Shown here piece by piece: positions 1 through 8,109 of a stretch of 64,000 nt of DNA. The stretch is taken from contig JAXLWZ010000001.1 of the NCBI GenBank assembly GCA_046328225.1, positions 62,001 to 126,000 on the forward strand, written 5' to 3'. Made by a program: the position numbers and the translations under genes. The notes beneath the pieces were generated by a model that ran no database searches, had not been told where the DNA came from, and saw only the letters and a program-made list of their open reading frames with translations. How positions within the stretch are numbered: position 1 is the stretch's first letter; every line of letters starts with the position of its first letter. This DNA comes from Amarobacillus sp046328225. GTDB lineage: Bacteria > Chloroflexota > Dehalococcoidia > Tepidiformales > Tepidiformaceae.

Positions 1-1
1 C

Positions 2-739
2 ACCTTCTACGACCTGCGCGACCCCAACAACCCCAAGCCCGTGTTCCAGGCCGATGCCGTCCAGAGCGCGCCCGGCGTCGGCCCCGTTACCCAGCACACG
101 CACCCGAACGGCGAAGTCCACAAGCACGGCGGCGCCGATGACAACCGCGTGGGCTACTACGTGAAGGTGAAATTCGACCACGGCGGGCCCTGGGGCATCG
201 CCGTCGAAGCCACCCTCAAGGACGGCACGAAGGGCGTCTCCAGCGTCGGCTTCATGGTCGATGAGAAGCCGGCTATCCCGGCGCCGGGGCAGGCCGCCCC
301 GAAGAGCGACAACCTCACGAAGAAGGACGTCGCGAACATCGCAGAGATCGACTCGGGCACGCCCCCGAACGACATGCACGACGTGAAGATCAAGGATGCC
401 ATCGCCGCGGGCCGCCCGATGGTCATCGTCTTCTCCACGCCCGCGTTCTGCACCTCGCGCTTCTGCGGGCCCGTCAACGAAGAGGTCGAGACGCTACAGG
501 CGAAGTACCGCGACCGCGTGGACTTCGTGCACATCGAGATCTGGCGCAGCTTCGACCGCAAGGAGCTGAACCCGACGGCGCGCGAATGGCTCATCCGCCC
601 GGATGGCGGCCTCAGCGAGCCGTTCGTCTACATCGTGGGCAAGAACGGCGTCATCTACGACCGTTACGAAGGGCCCGTCGCGGCGAACATCCTCGAGCCA
701 TCGGTGCAGGCCGTCGCCGATGGGGGCGTCTGGCGGTAG
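2..739 (+). CDS. Thioredoxin-fold protein, 5' end outside window
   Basis: The reading frame is open from the window edge to a TAG at 737-739, so the N-terminus is missing. The first half is His-rich (a THPNGEVHKHGG segment) and resembles a small extracytoplasmic ligand-binding or Ig-like module. The second half is a thioredoxin-like fold: a hydrophobic beta strand (MVIVFSTPAFC), then a Cys-x4-Cys pair encoded at 449-466 (CTSRFC), and a PFVYIVGKNGVIYDRYEG segment that matches the cis-Pro and beta-hairpin end of such domains. The wider CxxxxC spacing recalls SCO/peroxiredoxin-like extracytoplasmic redox proteins rather than classical CxxC thioredoxins. Family assignment is good; a copper or redox role is inference. 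Confidence 0.8.
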   Translation, partial: TFYDLRDPNNPKPVFQADAVQSAPGVGPVTQHTHPNGEVHKHGGADDNRVGYYVKVKFDHGGPWGIAVEATLKDGTKGVSSVGFMVDEKPAIPAPGQAAPKSDNLTKKDVANIAEIDSGTPPNDMHDVKIKDAIAAGRPMVIVFSTPAFCTSRFCGPVNEEVETLQAKYRDRVDFVHIEIWRSFDRKELNPTAREWLIRPDGGLSEPFVYIVGKNGVIYDRYEGPVAANILEPSVQAVADGGVWR

Positions 740-822
740 AGGGTAGCCGGCCGGGCGGTGGCCGGCCGTCAGCTATCGGCCGCCGGCGTGACCACGCGCG
801 CGAATTGAGTGGCCGGCAGCCA

Positions 823-883
823 ACAGAGCCGACAGCCGGCAGCCGATGGCCGATGGCCGATGGCCGACAGCCGACAGCCCGAT
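823..883. repeat. Heptad array, TGGCCGA/CAGCCGA type
   Basis: Tandem 7-bp units (CAGCCGA, TGGCCGA x3, CAGCCGA) follow a looser stretch of related GGCCG repeats from about 757. It fills the gap between the thioredoxin-fold gene and the hydrolase. It belongs to the window-wide family of 7-bp-period intergenic repeats. Confidence 0.85.
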
Positions 884-906
884 CGCGGCCCTGTTATCCT
901 GCATCC

Positions 907-1743
907 ATGCCCGAACTGACGCTGGACGACGCGGCCATCCTCCATTACGAGGAGTGGGGCGATACCGAGGCTCCTGCCGTGGTGCTGCTGCACGGCTTCA
1001 CGAGCGACCTGCGCATGTGGAAGGCGCACGCCGAGGCCCTCTCCGAGGAGTACCGCGTCATCGCCATCGACCTTCGCGGACACGGCGCTTCCGGCGCGCC
1101 CGAGGACCTCGCCACCTACACCATGGAGCGCTATGCGGAGGACGTCCGCCAGCTGCTCGCGGCCCTCGGGGTCGACCTGTGCGCGCTTGTGGGGTGCAGC
1201 TTCGGTGGCATGGTGGCGCTGCAAGTCGCGGTCACCTGGCCGGACATGGTCGCCGCGCTCGTGCTCACCGACACTTCGCCCGCCTACGCCTCGGAACGGT
1301 ATGACGACGAGTTCCGCCGCCGCGAAGCGCGCATCACCGAGCAGGAGCGCATCGTCGAACAGTTCGGCACCGCCGAGCTCGGCAAGCGCGTCGCCGCCAC
1401 CGTGAAGGACACCTTCCTCGCCGACGCGCTCCGCCGCCGCTATAGCAGCATGACGCGCGCGGGATACCTGGGATCGGCCCGCGTCCGCCGCGAACGGCCC
1501 GACCTCATCGGCCGCCTCGCGGGGCTCACCATGCCGACCCTCATCTGCACGGGCGATGCCGACCCCGTGCGCTCCGCGGCCGACGTGATGCTGCTGGAGA
1601 TGCCCGGGGCCCGCTTCGTGCTCTTCAAAGAGTGCGGCCACGGCGTGCCCTCGCTCCGCCCGGAGGCGTTCCTCCAGGTGCTCACGGGCTTCCTCCACGA
1701 TGTCGAGGACGGCCGCCCGCTCGCGGGCAGCACCTCGGTCTAG
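907..1743 (+). CDS. Alpha/beta hydrolase
   Basis: A 278-residue protein of the alpha/beta hydrolase superfamily. Visible marks are the oxyanion HG motif (LLHGFTSD, near residue 28), the nucleophile elbow GCSFGG with Ser98, an acid candidate in TGDADP (about 217-219) and the catalytic His in ECGHGVP (His245). The ATG at 907 is chosen because the fold begins directly after it, although the frame is open further upstream through the heptad repeat. No signal peptide is seen, so it is probably cytosolic. The substrate cannot be told from the sequence; esterase, haloperoxidase-like or enol-lactonase-like activities are all compatible. Confidence 0.85.
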   Translation: MPELTLDDAAILHYEEWGDTEAPAVVLLHGFTSDLRMWKAHAEALSEEYRVIAIDLRGHGASGAPEDLATYTMERYAEDVRQLLAALGVDLCALVGCSFGGMVALQVAVTWPDMVAALVLTDTSPAYASERYDDEFRRREARITEQERIVEQFGTAELGKRVAATVKDTFLADALRRRYSSMTRAGYLGSARVRRERPDLIGRLAGLTMPTLICTGDADPVRSAADVMLLEMPGARFVLFKECGHGVPSLRPEAFLQVLTGFLHDVEDGRPLAGSTSV

Positions 1744-1896
1744 GCATTCCCACCGGTTTTTGCGTCCTAACCGGGCAGCTCCCCGATTGGGCGGCGAATC
1801 CCGTCCTTACCCCACTCCGTCCCCCTTCCGCGCGCTCCGATACCTACGGCAAACGCCGCGGCGGGCCCGGTATGGCCACGCCACGAGGGGGATACC

Positions 1897-3339
1897 TTGG
1901 CCCAGGACGCAGCCGAATCCTCGTTCGACCGCAATCGCATCCAGCAGTCCACCGAGACCGAGTTCGGCATCCACGAGATGTTCTTCTCGATCACCGATGA
2001 GAAGGGCATCATCCGCACCGGCAACGACGTCTTCATTCGCGTCAGCGGCTATTCCAAGGAGCAGATGGTCGGGAAGCCGCACAACCTGGTGCGGCACCCC
2101 GATATGCCCCGCATCGTCTTCAAGACGCTCTGGGACGAGATCGGCGCCGGGCGCCCCATCGCCGCGTACGTGAAGAACCGGTCGCAGGACGGCCGCTTCT
2201 ACTGGGTGTTGGCGACGGTGCTGCCCATCCCCGGCGGCTACCTCAGCATCCGCGTGAAGCCGACCTCGGAGCTATTCAAGCTCGCGCAGGCAGTCTACCC
2301 CGAGCTGCGCCGCATCGAAGCCGAGATTGAGGGCCCCAACGGCGTCCACCGCAAGGAAGCGATGGAGGCCTCCGGCGCGCGGCTCGCGGAGATGCTGGAG
2401 GGCCAGGGCTACGACTCCTACGGCGCCTTCATGCGCGAAGCCGTCCTCGCCGAGACGAACGCCCGCGAGGCCGATGCCCAGCGCCGCCGCCTCTCCGGCC
2501 AGATGCGGCGCGCCCCCCGCGCGGGCGGGCGCGGCGATGAAGTGCTCGGCGGCCTCAACATCGTCGATGACGTGCTCGCGCGGCTGGTCCTCCGCCTCGA
2601 TGACTACGTCCGCCTCAGCCACCAGCTCGCCGAGAAGGCGGCCTTCGTGCGCGGCCTCGCCGACGACGTGCGGCTCTTCGCGCTCAACGCCATCGTCATC
2701 GCGAGCAAGGCCGGCGGGCGCGATGGCGCCGCCATCGGCGCCGTGGCCGCCGTCCTCCAGAAGAACGCCGACTCCGGCAGCGTCCTCTTCGGCGAACTGG
2801 GCGACTCCATCGGCAGGGCCACGGACACGCTGAACCGGCTGCTCTTCCCCGTGGCCGCGAGCCGCCTGCAGTGCGAGATGCTTACCCATTTCGTGCTCGA
2901 ACTGGACCTCGCGACACGGCTCATCTTCCGCCGCGACGACCTGCGCCTCCTGCACGGGTCGCTCGTGCACGAAGTGGACCAGCTCCTGCCGCTGCTCGAT
3001 GAGCTCGACTCGCGCATGGGCAGGCTGGCGAACGACGTGGGCGACCTCCGCCGCGTCCTCGGCATGATGCGCGCCCTCAGCCTGGACGGCGAAATCGAAG
3101 CCGCCCGCATGCAGGACTCAACGCAGTTCTCGATGCTCTTCAAGACCGTCCGCGCGCAGGTCGAGACGGCCTGGAGCGAACTCGCGGACCTCGCGCAGTC
3201 GGTCGAAACGTTCCTTCGCCACGACAACGCGCAGGAGCTGGAAGCGGCGCTGGCCCGTGCCGGCGCGGCCATCCGCGATTGGGCCGACGCCCCCATGGAA
3301 GGCCTCCCAGAGACGGGCGACAGGCGGCGCGCCGCCTAG
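1897..3339 (+). CDS. Cytosolic PAS sensor with degenerate chemoreceptor-like signalling helices
   Basis: A 480-residue protein starting at TTG 1897, preceded by GAGGGGG. Residues about 25-125 form a PAS domain closely resembling that of Aer aerotaxis receptors (GYSKEQMVGKPHNLVRHPDM, then YWV). No transmembrane segment is visible. Residues 254-292 (LADDVRLFALNAIVIASKAG) look like the methyl-accepting chemotaxis hairpin tip, but the glutamate-rich core of the usual AIEAARAGE is replaced. A second similar stretch lies at 392-425 (SLDGEIEAARMQD). This suggests a soluble Aer-type energy or redox sensor with an altered kinase-contact region; whether it signals to CheA/CheW is unknown. No che genes occur in the window. 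Confidence 0.75.
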   Translation: MAQDAAESSFDRNRIQQSTETEFGIHEMFFSITDEKGIIRTGNDVFIRVSGYSKEQMVGKPHNLVRHPDMPRIVFKTLWDEIGAGRPIAAYVKNRSQDGRFYWVLATVLPIPGGYLSIRVKPTSELFKLAQAVYPELRRIEAEIEGPNGVHRKEAMEASGARLAEMLEGQGYDSYGAFMREAVLAETNAREADAQRRRLSGQMRRAPRAGGRGDEVLGGLNIVDDVLARLVLRLDDYVRLSHQLAEKAAFVRGLADDVRLFALNAIVIASKAGGRDGAAIGAVAAVLQKNADSGSVLFGELGDSIGRATDTLNRLLFPVAASRLQCEMLTHFVLELDLATRLIFRRDDLRLLHGSLVHEVDQLLPLLDELDSRMGRLANDVGDLRRVLGMMRALSLDGEIEAARMQDSTQFSMLFKTVRAQVETAWSELADLAQSVETFLRHDNAQELEAALARAGAAIRDWADAPMEGLPETGDRRRAA

Positions 3340-3351
3340 CCGGCGCGCCGC

Positions 3352-3430
3352 GAGGAAAGAGAAAGAGGAAGGAGACGAGGACTCCCGCGGGCGGTCAGCC
3401 CGTTTCTCTTTCCTCTTTTCTCCTTTCTCT
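3352..3430. repeat. Inverted GA/CT heptad arms around a GC core
   Basis: A GA-rich arm (3352-3373) and a CT-rich arm (3403-3430), each with roughly 7-bp period (GAGGAAA, CTTTTCT), flank a CCCGCGGGCGGTCAGCCCG core. The arms are complementary, so the transcript could form a long stem. It lies just downstream of the PAS gene. Confidence 0.8.
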
Positions 3431-3451
3431 GTCCATACCTCCGGTATCGAC

Positions 3452-3479
3452 TTGACGAGTCCCCTCGAAGCGCTAAGAC
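3452..3479 (+). promoter_or_regulatory. Candidate promoter for the acyl-CoA dehydrogenase gene
   Basis: TTGACG (3452-3457) and TAAGAC (3474-3479) are separated by 16 bp and lie just upstream of a strong AGGAGGA ribosome-binding site (3493-3499) before the ATG at 3504. Sequence match only. Confidence 0.45.
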
Positions 3480-3503
3480 TCTACGCGCTTATAGGAGGAC
3501 TCG

Positions 3504-4694
3504 ATGGAGTTTCGTGATACCGCGGAGGAGTCCGCCTTCCGAACGGAAGTGCGCTCTTTCATCAAGGACAACCTGAATACGGACTTCCGCGCCATGGGCG
3601 AGGAAGGCGGCGAGGGTGGTCCGGACCTGCGCTCGGCCCTCAAGCCCTGGCGCGACGCCCTCGCCAGGCGCGGCTGGATCGCCCCGCACTGGCCCAAGGA
3701 GTACGGCGGCGCCGGCATGTCGCCGGTCGAGCAGTTCATCTTCAACGAAGAGATGGCCGAATCCCGCGCCCCGCAGGTCGGCGGCATGGGCGTCTCCATG
3801 ATCGGCCCGATCATCATCCTCTACGGCACCGACGACCAGAAGAAGGAACACCTTCCCCGCATCACCGCCGGTGAAATCCAGTGGTGCCAGGGCTATTCCG
3901 AGCCCGGCTCCGGATCCGACCTCGCCTCCCTCCAGACCCGCGCCGTCCGCGATGGCGACGACTACCTCGTCTCGGGCCAGAAGATCTGGACCTCTGGCGC
4001 CCACCGCGCCGACTGGATGTTCATGCTCGCCCGCACCGACCCGGATGCGCCGAAGCACCGCGGCATCTCCATGCTCCTCATGGACATGAAGAGCCCCGGC
4101 GTCACCATCTCGCCGCTCATCACCATGGCCGGCGACCACGTCTTCAACCAGGAATACTTCGACTCCGTCCGCGTGCCGCGCAAGAATCTCATCGGCGAGG
4201 AGAACCGCGGCTGGTATGTCGGCGCCGCCCTCCTGGACTACGAGCGCTCGAACATCGCCGGCTCAATCGGCCTGCGCCATTCGGTGAACGACCTCGTGCG
4301 CTACGTGCGCGACGCGGCGGCGAGCAACGGCCAGAAGCCGCTGCGCCTCTCCTCCACGCTCCGCACCGAACTCGCCGAGCGCGCCATCGAAGCCGACATC
4401 TCCCGGCTGATCTCGTACCGCGTGATCACGATCCAGAAGCGCGGGCAGATCCCGAACTACGAAGCGTCGATGAACAAGCTGTACCGGTCGGAAGTCTCGC
4501 AGCGCCTTTCGCGCACGGGCCTCGCCGTCCTGGGCATGCACGGCGTGCTCTACCGCGGCGACCCGCGGGCCCCGCTGCGCGCGCGCTTCAACCACATGTA
4601 CCTGTCCTCGGTCTCCGGCACGATCGCGGCAGGCACCAGCGAAGTGAACCGCAACGTCATCGCGACGCGCGGTCTCGGCCTCCCGCGCGGTTAG
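3504..4694 (+). CDS. Acyl-CoA dehydrogenase family protein
   Basis: A 396-residue flavoprotein of the acyl-CoA dehydrogenase superfamily, which oxidises acyl-CoA thioesters at the alpha-beta bond with FAD. Visible marks are the EPGSGSDLASLQTRA flavin/substrate segment, KIWTSGAHRADW, and the C-terminal TIAAGTSEVNRNVIATRGLG. In medium-chain enzymes the catalytic Glu lies immediately before the GTS motif; here that position is Ala, as in many bacterial FadE homologues, so the base is elsewhere or the function differs. Start ATG 3504 follows a strong Shine-Dalgarno. It is monocistronic, with a terminator right after it. Confidence 0.9.
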   Translation: MEFRDTAEESAFRTEVRSFIKDNLNTDFRAMGEEGGEGGPDLRSALKPWRDALARRGWIAPHWPKEYGGAGMSPVEQFIFNEEMAESRAPQVGGMGVSMIGPIIILYGTDDQKKEHLPRITAGEIQWCQGYSEPGSGSDLASLQTRAVRDGDDYLVSGQKIWTSGAHRADWMFMLARTDPDAPKHRGISMLLMDMKSPGVTISPLITMAGDHVFNQEYFDSVRVPRKNLIGEENRGWYVGAALLDYERSNIAGSIGLRHSVNDLVRYVRDAAASNGQKPLRLSSTLRTELAERAIEADISRLISYRVITIQKRGQIPNYEASMNKLYRSEVSQRLSRTGLAVLGMHGVLYRGDPRAPLRARFNHMYLSSVSGTIAAGTSEVNRNVIATRGLGLPRG

Positions 4695-4705
4695 CCGCGC
4701 ACCGG

Positions 4706-4752
4706 GAACGAACGAAGCGCCACCCCCCCCGGGGGTGGCGCTTTTCGTTCGC
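4706..4752 (+). terminator. Rho-independent terminator
   Basis: A strong stem (AAGCGCCACCCCC paired with GGGGGTGGCGCTT) followed by TTTT, 12 bp after the acyl-CoA dehydrogenase stop codon. Confidence 0.85.
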
Positions 4753-4764
4753 GCCCGGCGCGCG

Positions 4765-4960
4765 AGTTCCCAGTTCCCAGTTCCCAGTGTTGGGCAACCC
4801 CCCGGGCAGCAGGCACCCCGGGGGTTGCCCGCTTTTCGCCTTCCTCCTTTCTCTTTCCGCTCCCCGCTGGAGGCGGGCCGGGGTTGCCCCAACCGCCTCG
4901 AGCCTCGAACCTCGAACCTCAAGCCCGTTCCTCCTTCCTCTTCCCTCTTTTTCTCTCTCC
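4765..4960. repeat. Full composite heptad element
   Basis: The modules in order are AGTTCCC tandem units (from 4765), a GC palindromic core (GCAACCCCCCGGG ... CCCGGGGGTTGC), a CT tract, a second GGGGTTGCCCC, CCTCGAG/CCTCGAA units (about 4895-4922) and a CTTCCTC/TTTTCTC tract ending just before the ppa Shine-Dalgarno. Confidence 0.85.
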
Positions 4961-4972
4961 CCAGGAGCCCCC

Positions 4973-5521
4973 ATGACCCACCCCTGGCACGACATCGAAG
5001 TGGACCCGGCAGCCCTCGGCGAGGCCCTGCCCGTGGTCATCGAGATCCCCGAGGGGAGCAAGAACAAGTACGAGCTGGAGAAGACGAGCGGCCTGCTCAA
5101 GCTCGACCGCGTGCTGCATAGCTCGGTGCGCTACCCCGCGAACTACGGGCTCATCCCCCGCTCCTACTGCGACGACGGCGACCCGCTCGATGTGCTCGTG
5201 CTCGGGCAGGAGGCGGTCCATCCGCTGACGATCGTCTACGTGCGGCCGATTGGGGTCATGCACATGCGCGACCAGGGCAAGGCCGACGACAAGGTGCTGG
5301 CCGTGCACGCCTACGACCCGGCGATGGACCACATCCGCGAGCTATCGGACGCGCCGCCGCACATCCTGCGCGAGATCCGCCGCTTCTTCCTGGACTACAA
5401 GGTGCTGGAGGAGAAGGAAGTGGTGATCGACCCCTTCGAAGGCCGCGAGAAGGCGCTGCAGGTCATCCGCAAGTCACTCGAGGACTACCTCGCCCTCCCG
5501 CGCTCGTTTTTCGTGCACTGA
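4973..5521 (+). CDS. ppa: Inorganic pyrophosphatase
   Basis: A family I soluble inorganic pyrophosphatase, 182 residues, close to the usual 170-180. It hydrolyses PPi to two phosphates and so drives biosynthetic reactions. The signature DDGDPLDVLVL carries the metal-binding aspartates, and the surrounding EIPEGSKNKYELEK, RYPANYGLIPRSY and KVLAV segments are typical of the family. ATG 4973 is chosen because AGGAG lies at 4963-4967; the frame is open well upstream, but only through repeat sequence. It stands alone between the acyl-CoA dehydrogenase and a convergent zinc-ribbon gene. Confidence 0.97.
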   Translation: MTHPWHDIEVDPAALGEALPVVIEIPEGSKNKYELEKTSGLLKLDRVLHSSVRYPANYGLIPRSYCDDGDPLDVLVLGQEAVHPLTIVYVRPIGVMHMRDQGKADDKVLAVHAYDPAMDHIRELSDAPPHILREIRRFFLDYKVLEEKEVVIDPFEGREKALQVIRKSLEDYLALPRSFFVH

Positions 5522-5525
5522 GGGG

Positions 5526-5984
5526 TCAGGGGCAGCGGCAGGCGGCCGCGAGGGAGCCGCAGTCCGGGCAAAACGGGCTGTCGGTGAGCGGCGCAGGACA
5601 GTCGCACGGCTCCGCTTCGCCCGCACCGGCGAACTGCCCACCGCAGCGGAGGCAGAACACGCGCGGGCAATCGGCCGCGTGGAGCGTGAAGCAGCCGTCG
5701 CACCCGCCGACCATGCACCGCCCGCACCCCACACAGAAGTGCACGCCACCGCGAACGGAGACCTCGGCGACACAAACCGCTGCCGGACGAATCCCGAAGA
5801 TGACCTGTTCGCTCGAATCCGCATCGGGGCTGCCCACCGCGCGCAATACCGAGGTCACCAGCGAACGGGCGGCCGCCTCGGATTCGAACGTGCCGAGGCG
5901 GTCGGGAAGACCGACGTTCCACTCCTCGCCGCCGTCCCGCGCGCCTTCAATCTGCAGCCACACCGTGAATCGCTCGCCCGCCAT
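5526..5984 (-). CDS. Cys-rich zinc-ribbon protein of unknown function
   Basis: A 152-residue protein with start ATG at 5984. The N-terminal half (MAGERFTVWLQIEGARDGG onward) looks like a small alpha/beta domain. The C-terminal half has many paired cysteines (FCVGCGRC, GGCDGC, FCLRCGG, FCPDCGS) and so probably binds several zinc ions as ribbons or treble clefs. It follows the EVE/nuclease-like gene by 38 bp on the same strand and may be cotranscribed with it. It ends 4 bp from the convergent ppa stop. I do not recognise the family. Confidence 0.7.
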   Translation of the reverse strand: MAGERFTVWLQIEGARDGGEEWNVGLPDRLGTFESEAAARSLVTSVLRAVGSPDADSSEQVIFGIRPAAVCVAEVSVRGGVHFCVGCGRCMVGGCDGCFTLHAADCPRVFCLRCGGQFAGAGEAEPCDCPAPLTDSPFCPDCGSLAAACRCP

Positions 5985-6022
5985 TCGCGAACTGTAGCCG
6001 GCACGGGTCCGCCAGGTGAATC

Positions 6023-7014
6023 CTATTGTTGGAGCGGGGTCGACACGTCTCGGAAGTAGTCGCGGCGGAGGTTCGTCAGGACGGCATGCCCGAGCGTCGC
6101 GATGTCCCGCACCTTCGCATACGGCAGGAAGTGGCACTTCGCCGTGAGCCCCAATCGCTCGAAGGTCGGCCGGTTCAGTTCCGCTCGCCAGCGAGCCAGG
6201 CGCGCCTCGTCCGCGACGACGAACAGGTCGATGCGCAGGTTGGGCAGCAGGGCCACGAGGTCGGCCATGCGCAGAAGCCCCGAGTAGATCTGTGTGGAGT
6301 GTTCCACCTCGAACGCCGCGACCACTTCGTGGCCATCGAGCCAGATCACATCGATCTGCTCCACGGTTCGGGCCGAGAGCCCGCCGAACACGGCCGGGAG
6401 GCGCGTCGCGAACGTCGCGCTGGCCGGCGCCTCCGGACGCCGTTGCACCCGCGCCCGGTCGTTCGCGGGGACCCAGACCTGGCAGCCCATCTTCGCGCCC
6501 AGCGCGGCGAGGAGGGCCTGCATCTCGTAGTGCTCATCGCCGCGCGACTCGGTCGATTCGCTCGGCGCATTCAAGCCCACGTCCGTCACCCCGTCGTCCG
6601 CGGCCATGAGGGCGCGCCAGACGACATCGCCGTCGCCATCGCGCATCGCCCGCGGCGAACCCTGGAAGTGCACGGGGACGGTGCTCACCGGGACTCCCGG
6701 CGGGTAGATCGCGAGCTTCCCTTCGAACGACGCCAACGGGAGGCCCCGTTCGCGCGGGAGGACGACACGGGGCGCGACGTTCATGCGCACCGGGAAGCCG
6801 TCGCCGCCCCAAATTGGCCCTTCGGAGCGATACATCGTGGAGGTCACTTCGAGCGCGCCCACGAACGCGAATTCGCGGCGCAGGTAGCAGATCAGGCGGT
6901 CGCCATGTGCGACCTCGAGCGCTCCATGCCCGCACTGAATGCGGTGACCGCCCGGTCACCGGCGAGGAAGGCCGCCCACGTTTCCTTCGTGAAGACATCG
7001 GAGAAGTACCGCAT
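6023..7014 (-). pseudogene. EVE-domain plus PD-(D/E)XK-like nuclease gene, frameshifted near its 5' end
   Basis: The main frame (6023 to about 6955) encodes the rest of an EVE (PUA-like) domain (GDRLICYLRREFAFVGALEV, then YRSEGPIW) and a C-terminal domain with IDVIWLDG and AFEVEHSTQIYSGLLRM, resembling a PD-(D/E)XK nuclease core. The expected N-terminus (MRYFSDVFTKETWAAFLAGD, from ATG 7014) lies in another frame and stops at 6892. Joining the two frames within 6892-6955 restores a normal EVE N-terminus, so one base appears to be missing. EVE domains read modified bases, and EVE-nuclease fusions occur in modification-dependent restriction; this role is inferred. A shorter product from GTG 6862 would lack half of the EVE domain. 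Confidence 0.65.
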
Positions 7015-7059
7015 GCCCGCGCATCGTAACGACTCGCCTCGCCGTGAACGACTTCGCCC

Positions 7060-7254
7060 TCACGCCGCCTGGCGGTGCTCTTCGTTCGTGATGAAGTCGG
7101 TTTCGCCCAGCCAGTTCTTGAACTGCTTCTCGGCGCCGCACTTCTTGCACACGCCCGGGCTGAACGGCCCGCGCGCTTCGGCGATCACCCAGTGGTGCGC
7201 GTGCTCCGTGGGTACGATGCTCAGCGCGGGGCTGGTGGCAGTGGTCGATTCCAT
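7060..7254 (-). CDS. Small CxxC protein
   Basis: A 64-residue protein from ATG 7254. Its core, HHWVIAEARGPFSPGVCKKC followed by GAEKQFKNWL, has one CxxC pair and resembles small uncharacterised zinc-knuckle proteins that I recall from Chloroflexota genomes. An upstream in-frame ATG at 7473 would overlap the divergent DinB gene and is unlikely. Function unknown; the conserved HHW and single CxxC suggest half of a metal site, perhaps completed by dimerisation. Confidence 0.65.
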   Translation of the reverse strand: MESTTATSPALSIVPTEHAHHWVIAEARGPFSPGVCKKCGAEKQFKNWLGETDFITNEEHRQAA

Positions 7255-7444
7255 GGCTCTCTCCGCCTCCGGGGGACTGATGCCCCCTACCTGTGGTGTC
7301 GGCACTTTAGCCAGCCCAATGCAGTCCGTTGACGGGCCTTTGGCGCACCATTCCTCCGCCATTGGTCGGAAAAGTCGCGCTTTCGTCCGTTTTCCCGCGC
7401 TACTCGCCTGCCGTACACTCGCCCCCACGCAGAGGAGGCTCACG

Positions 7445-7963
7445 ATGCCCGGTCCCAGCCCCGAGGAAGGCAAGCGCGTCCGCGACTACATGATCGCCCA
7501 GGCCGCGAAGCTCACCATCCCCGAACTCGTGGCGAAGCTCCGCACCGATACAGCCGCCCTCCGCGATGTCGCCGCCGCCGTCCCGCCCGCACACTGGAAC
7601 GAACGCCCCTCCGCAGGCGATTGGTCCGCAGCCGAGGTGTGCGGTCACGTTCTCGAGATGAACGAGCACGGCGCGAGCGCGATCGAGGCGATCCTCGACG
7701 GCCGCCCCCTCCCCCCGCGCGTCGCCGATGTCATTCGCACAGAAGCGAGCGCCGCCGCGCCGGATGCCGCCACCTTCTGGGATACCTTCATCGCTCGCCG
7801 GGAGCAGCTTTACGCTCGCGTCTCGAACGCCGCGGGCGACGAACACCTCGACGTCCACCTCCACCACGACTGGTTCGGCGACCTCACCTGGCGCGAGTGG
7901 TTCCTGTTCATGCGCGTCCACGACCTGGACCATCTGAGGCAACTTCAAGCCCTTCAGGGGTAG
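7445..7963 (+). CDS. DinB-like four-helix protein
   Basis: A 172-residue protein of the DinB/maleylpyruvate isomerase-like fold, a four-helix bundle that usually holds a metal on three histidines. Candidates are His in WSAAEVCGHVLEM, in LHHDWFGD, and in the C-terminal VHDLDHLRQL. The ATG at 7445 follows GAGGAGG. Members act as thiol-dependent S-transferases or isomerases, or have no known activity. A second DinB-like gene lies at 31975. Confidence 0.75.
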   Translation: MPGPSPEEGKRVRDYMIAQAAKLTIPELVAKLRTDTAALRDVAAAVPPAHWNERPSAGDWSAAEVCGHVLEMNEHGASAIEAILDGRPLPPRVADVIRTEASAAAPDAATFWDTFIARREQLYARVSNAAGDEHLDVHLHHDWFGDLTWREWFLFMRVHDLDHLRQLQALQG

Positions 7964-7983
7964 GTCTCGGGCGGTGGGTTCTT

Positions 7984-8108
7984 AGTTCCCAGTTCCCAGT
8001 ATCTAGAGGATCGGCCCCGGCTCCATGACACCCCCCATGGGGTTGCCCCCGCCTCGAGCCTCGGGCCTCGCACCTCGAGCCCCGTTTCTCTTTCCTCCTT
8101 TCTCTCTT
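7984..8108. repeat. Composite heptad element in a convergent gap
   Basis: AGTTCCC units (7984-7999) lead into a GGATCGGCCCC/GGGGTTGCCCC core, CCTCGAG/CCTCGGG/CCTCGCA units and a TTTCTCT/TTCCTCC tract that ends at the stop of the convergent LLM gene. Confidence 0.85.
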
Positions 8109-8109
8109 C

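Noticed and set aside
4765..4960. CRISPR array
   Set aside because: Repeats are 7 bp and contiguous without spacers, and there are no cas genes in the window.
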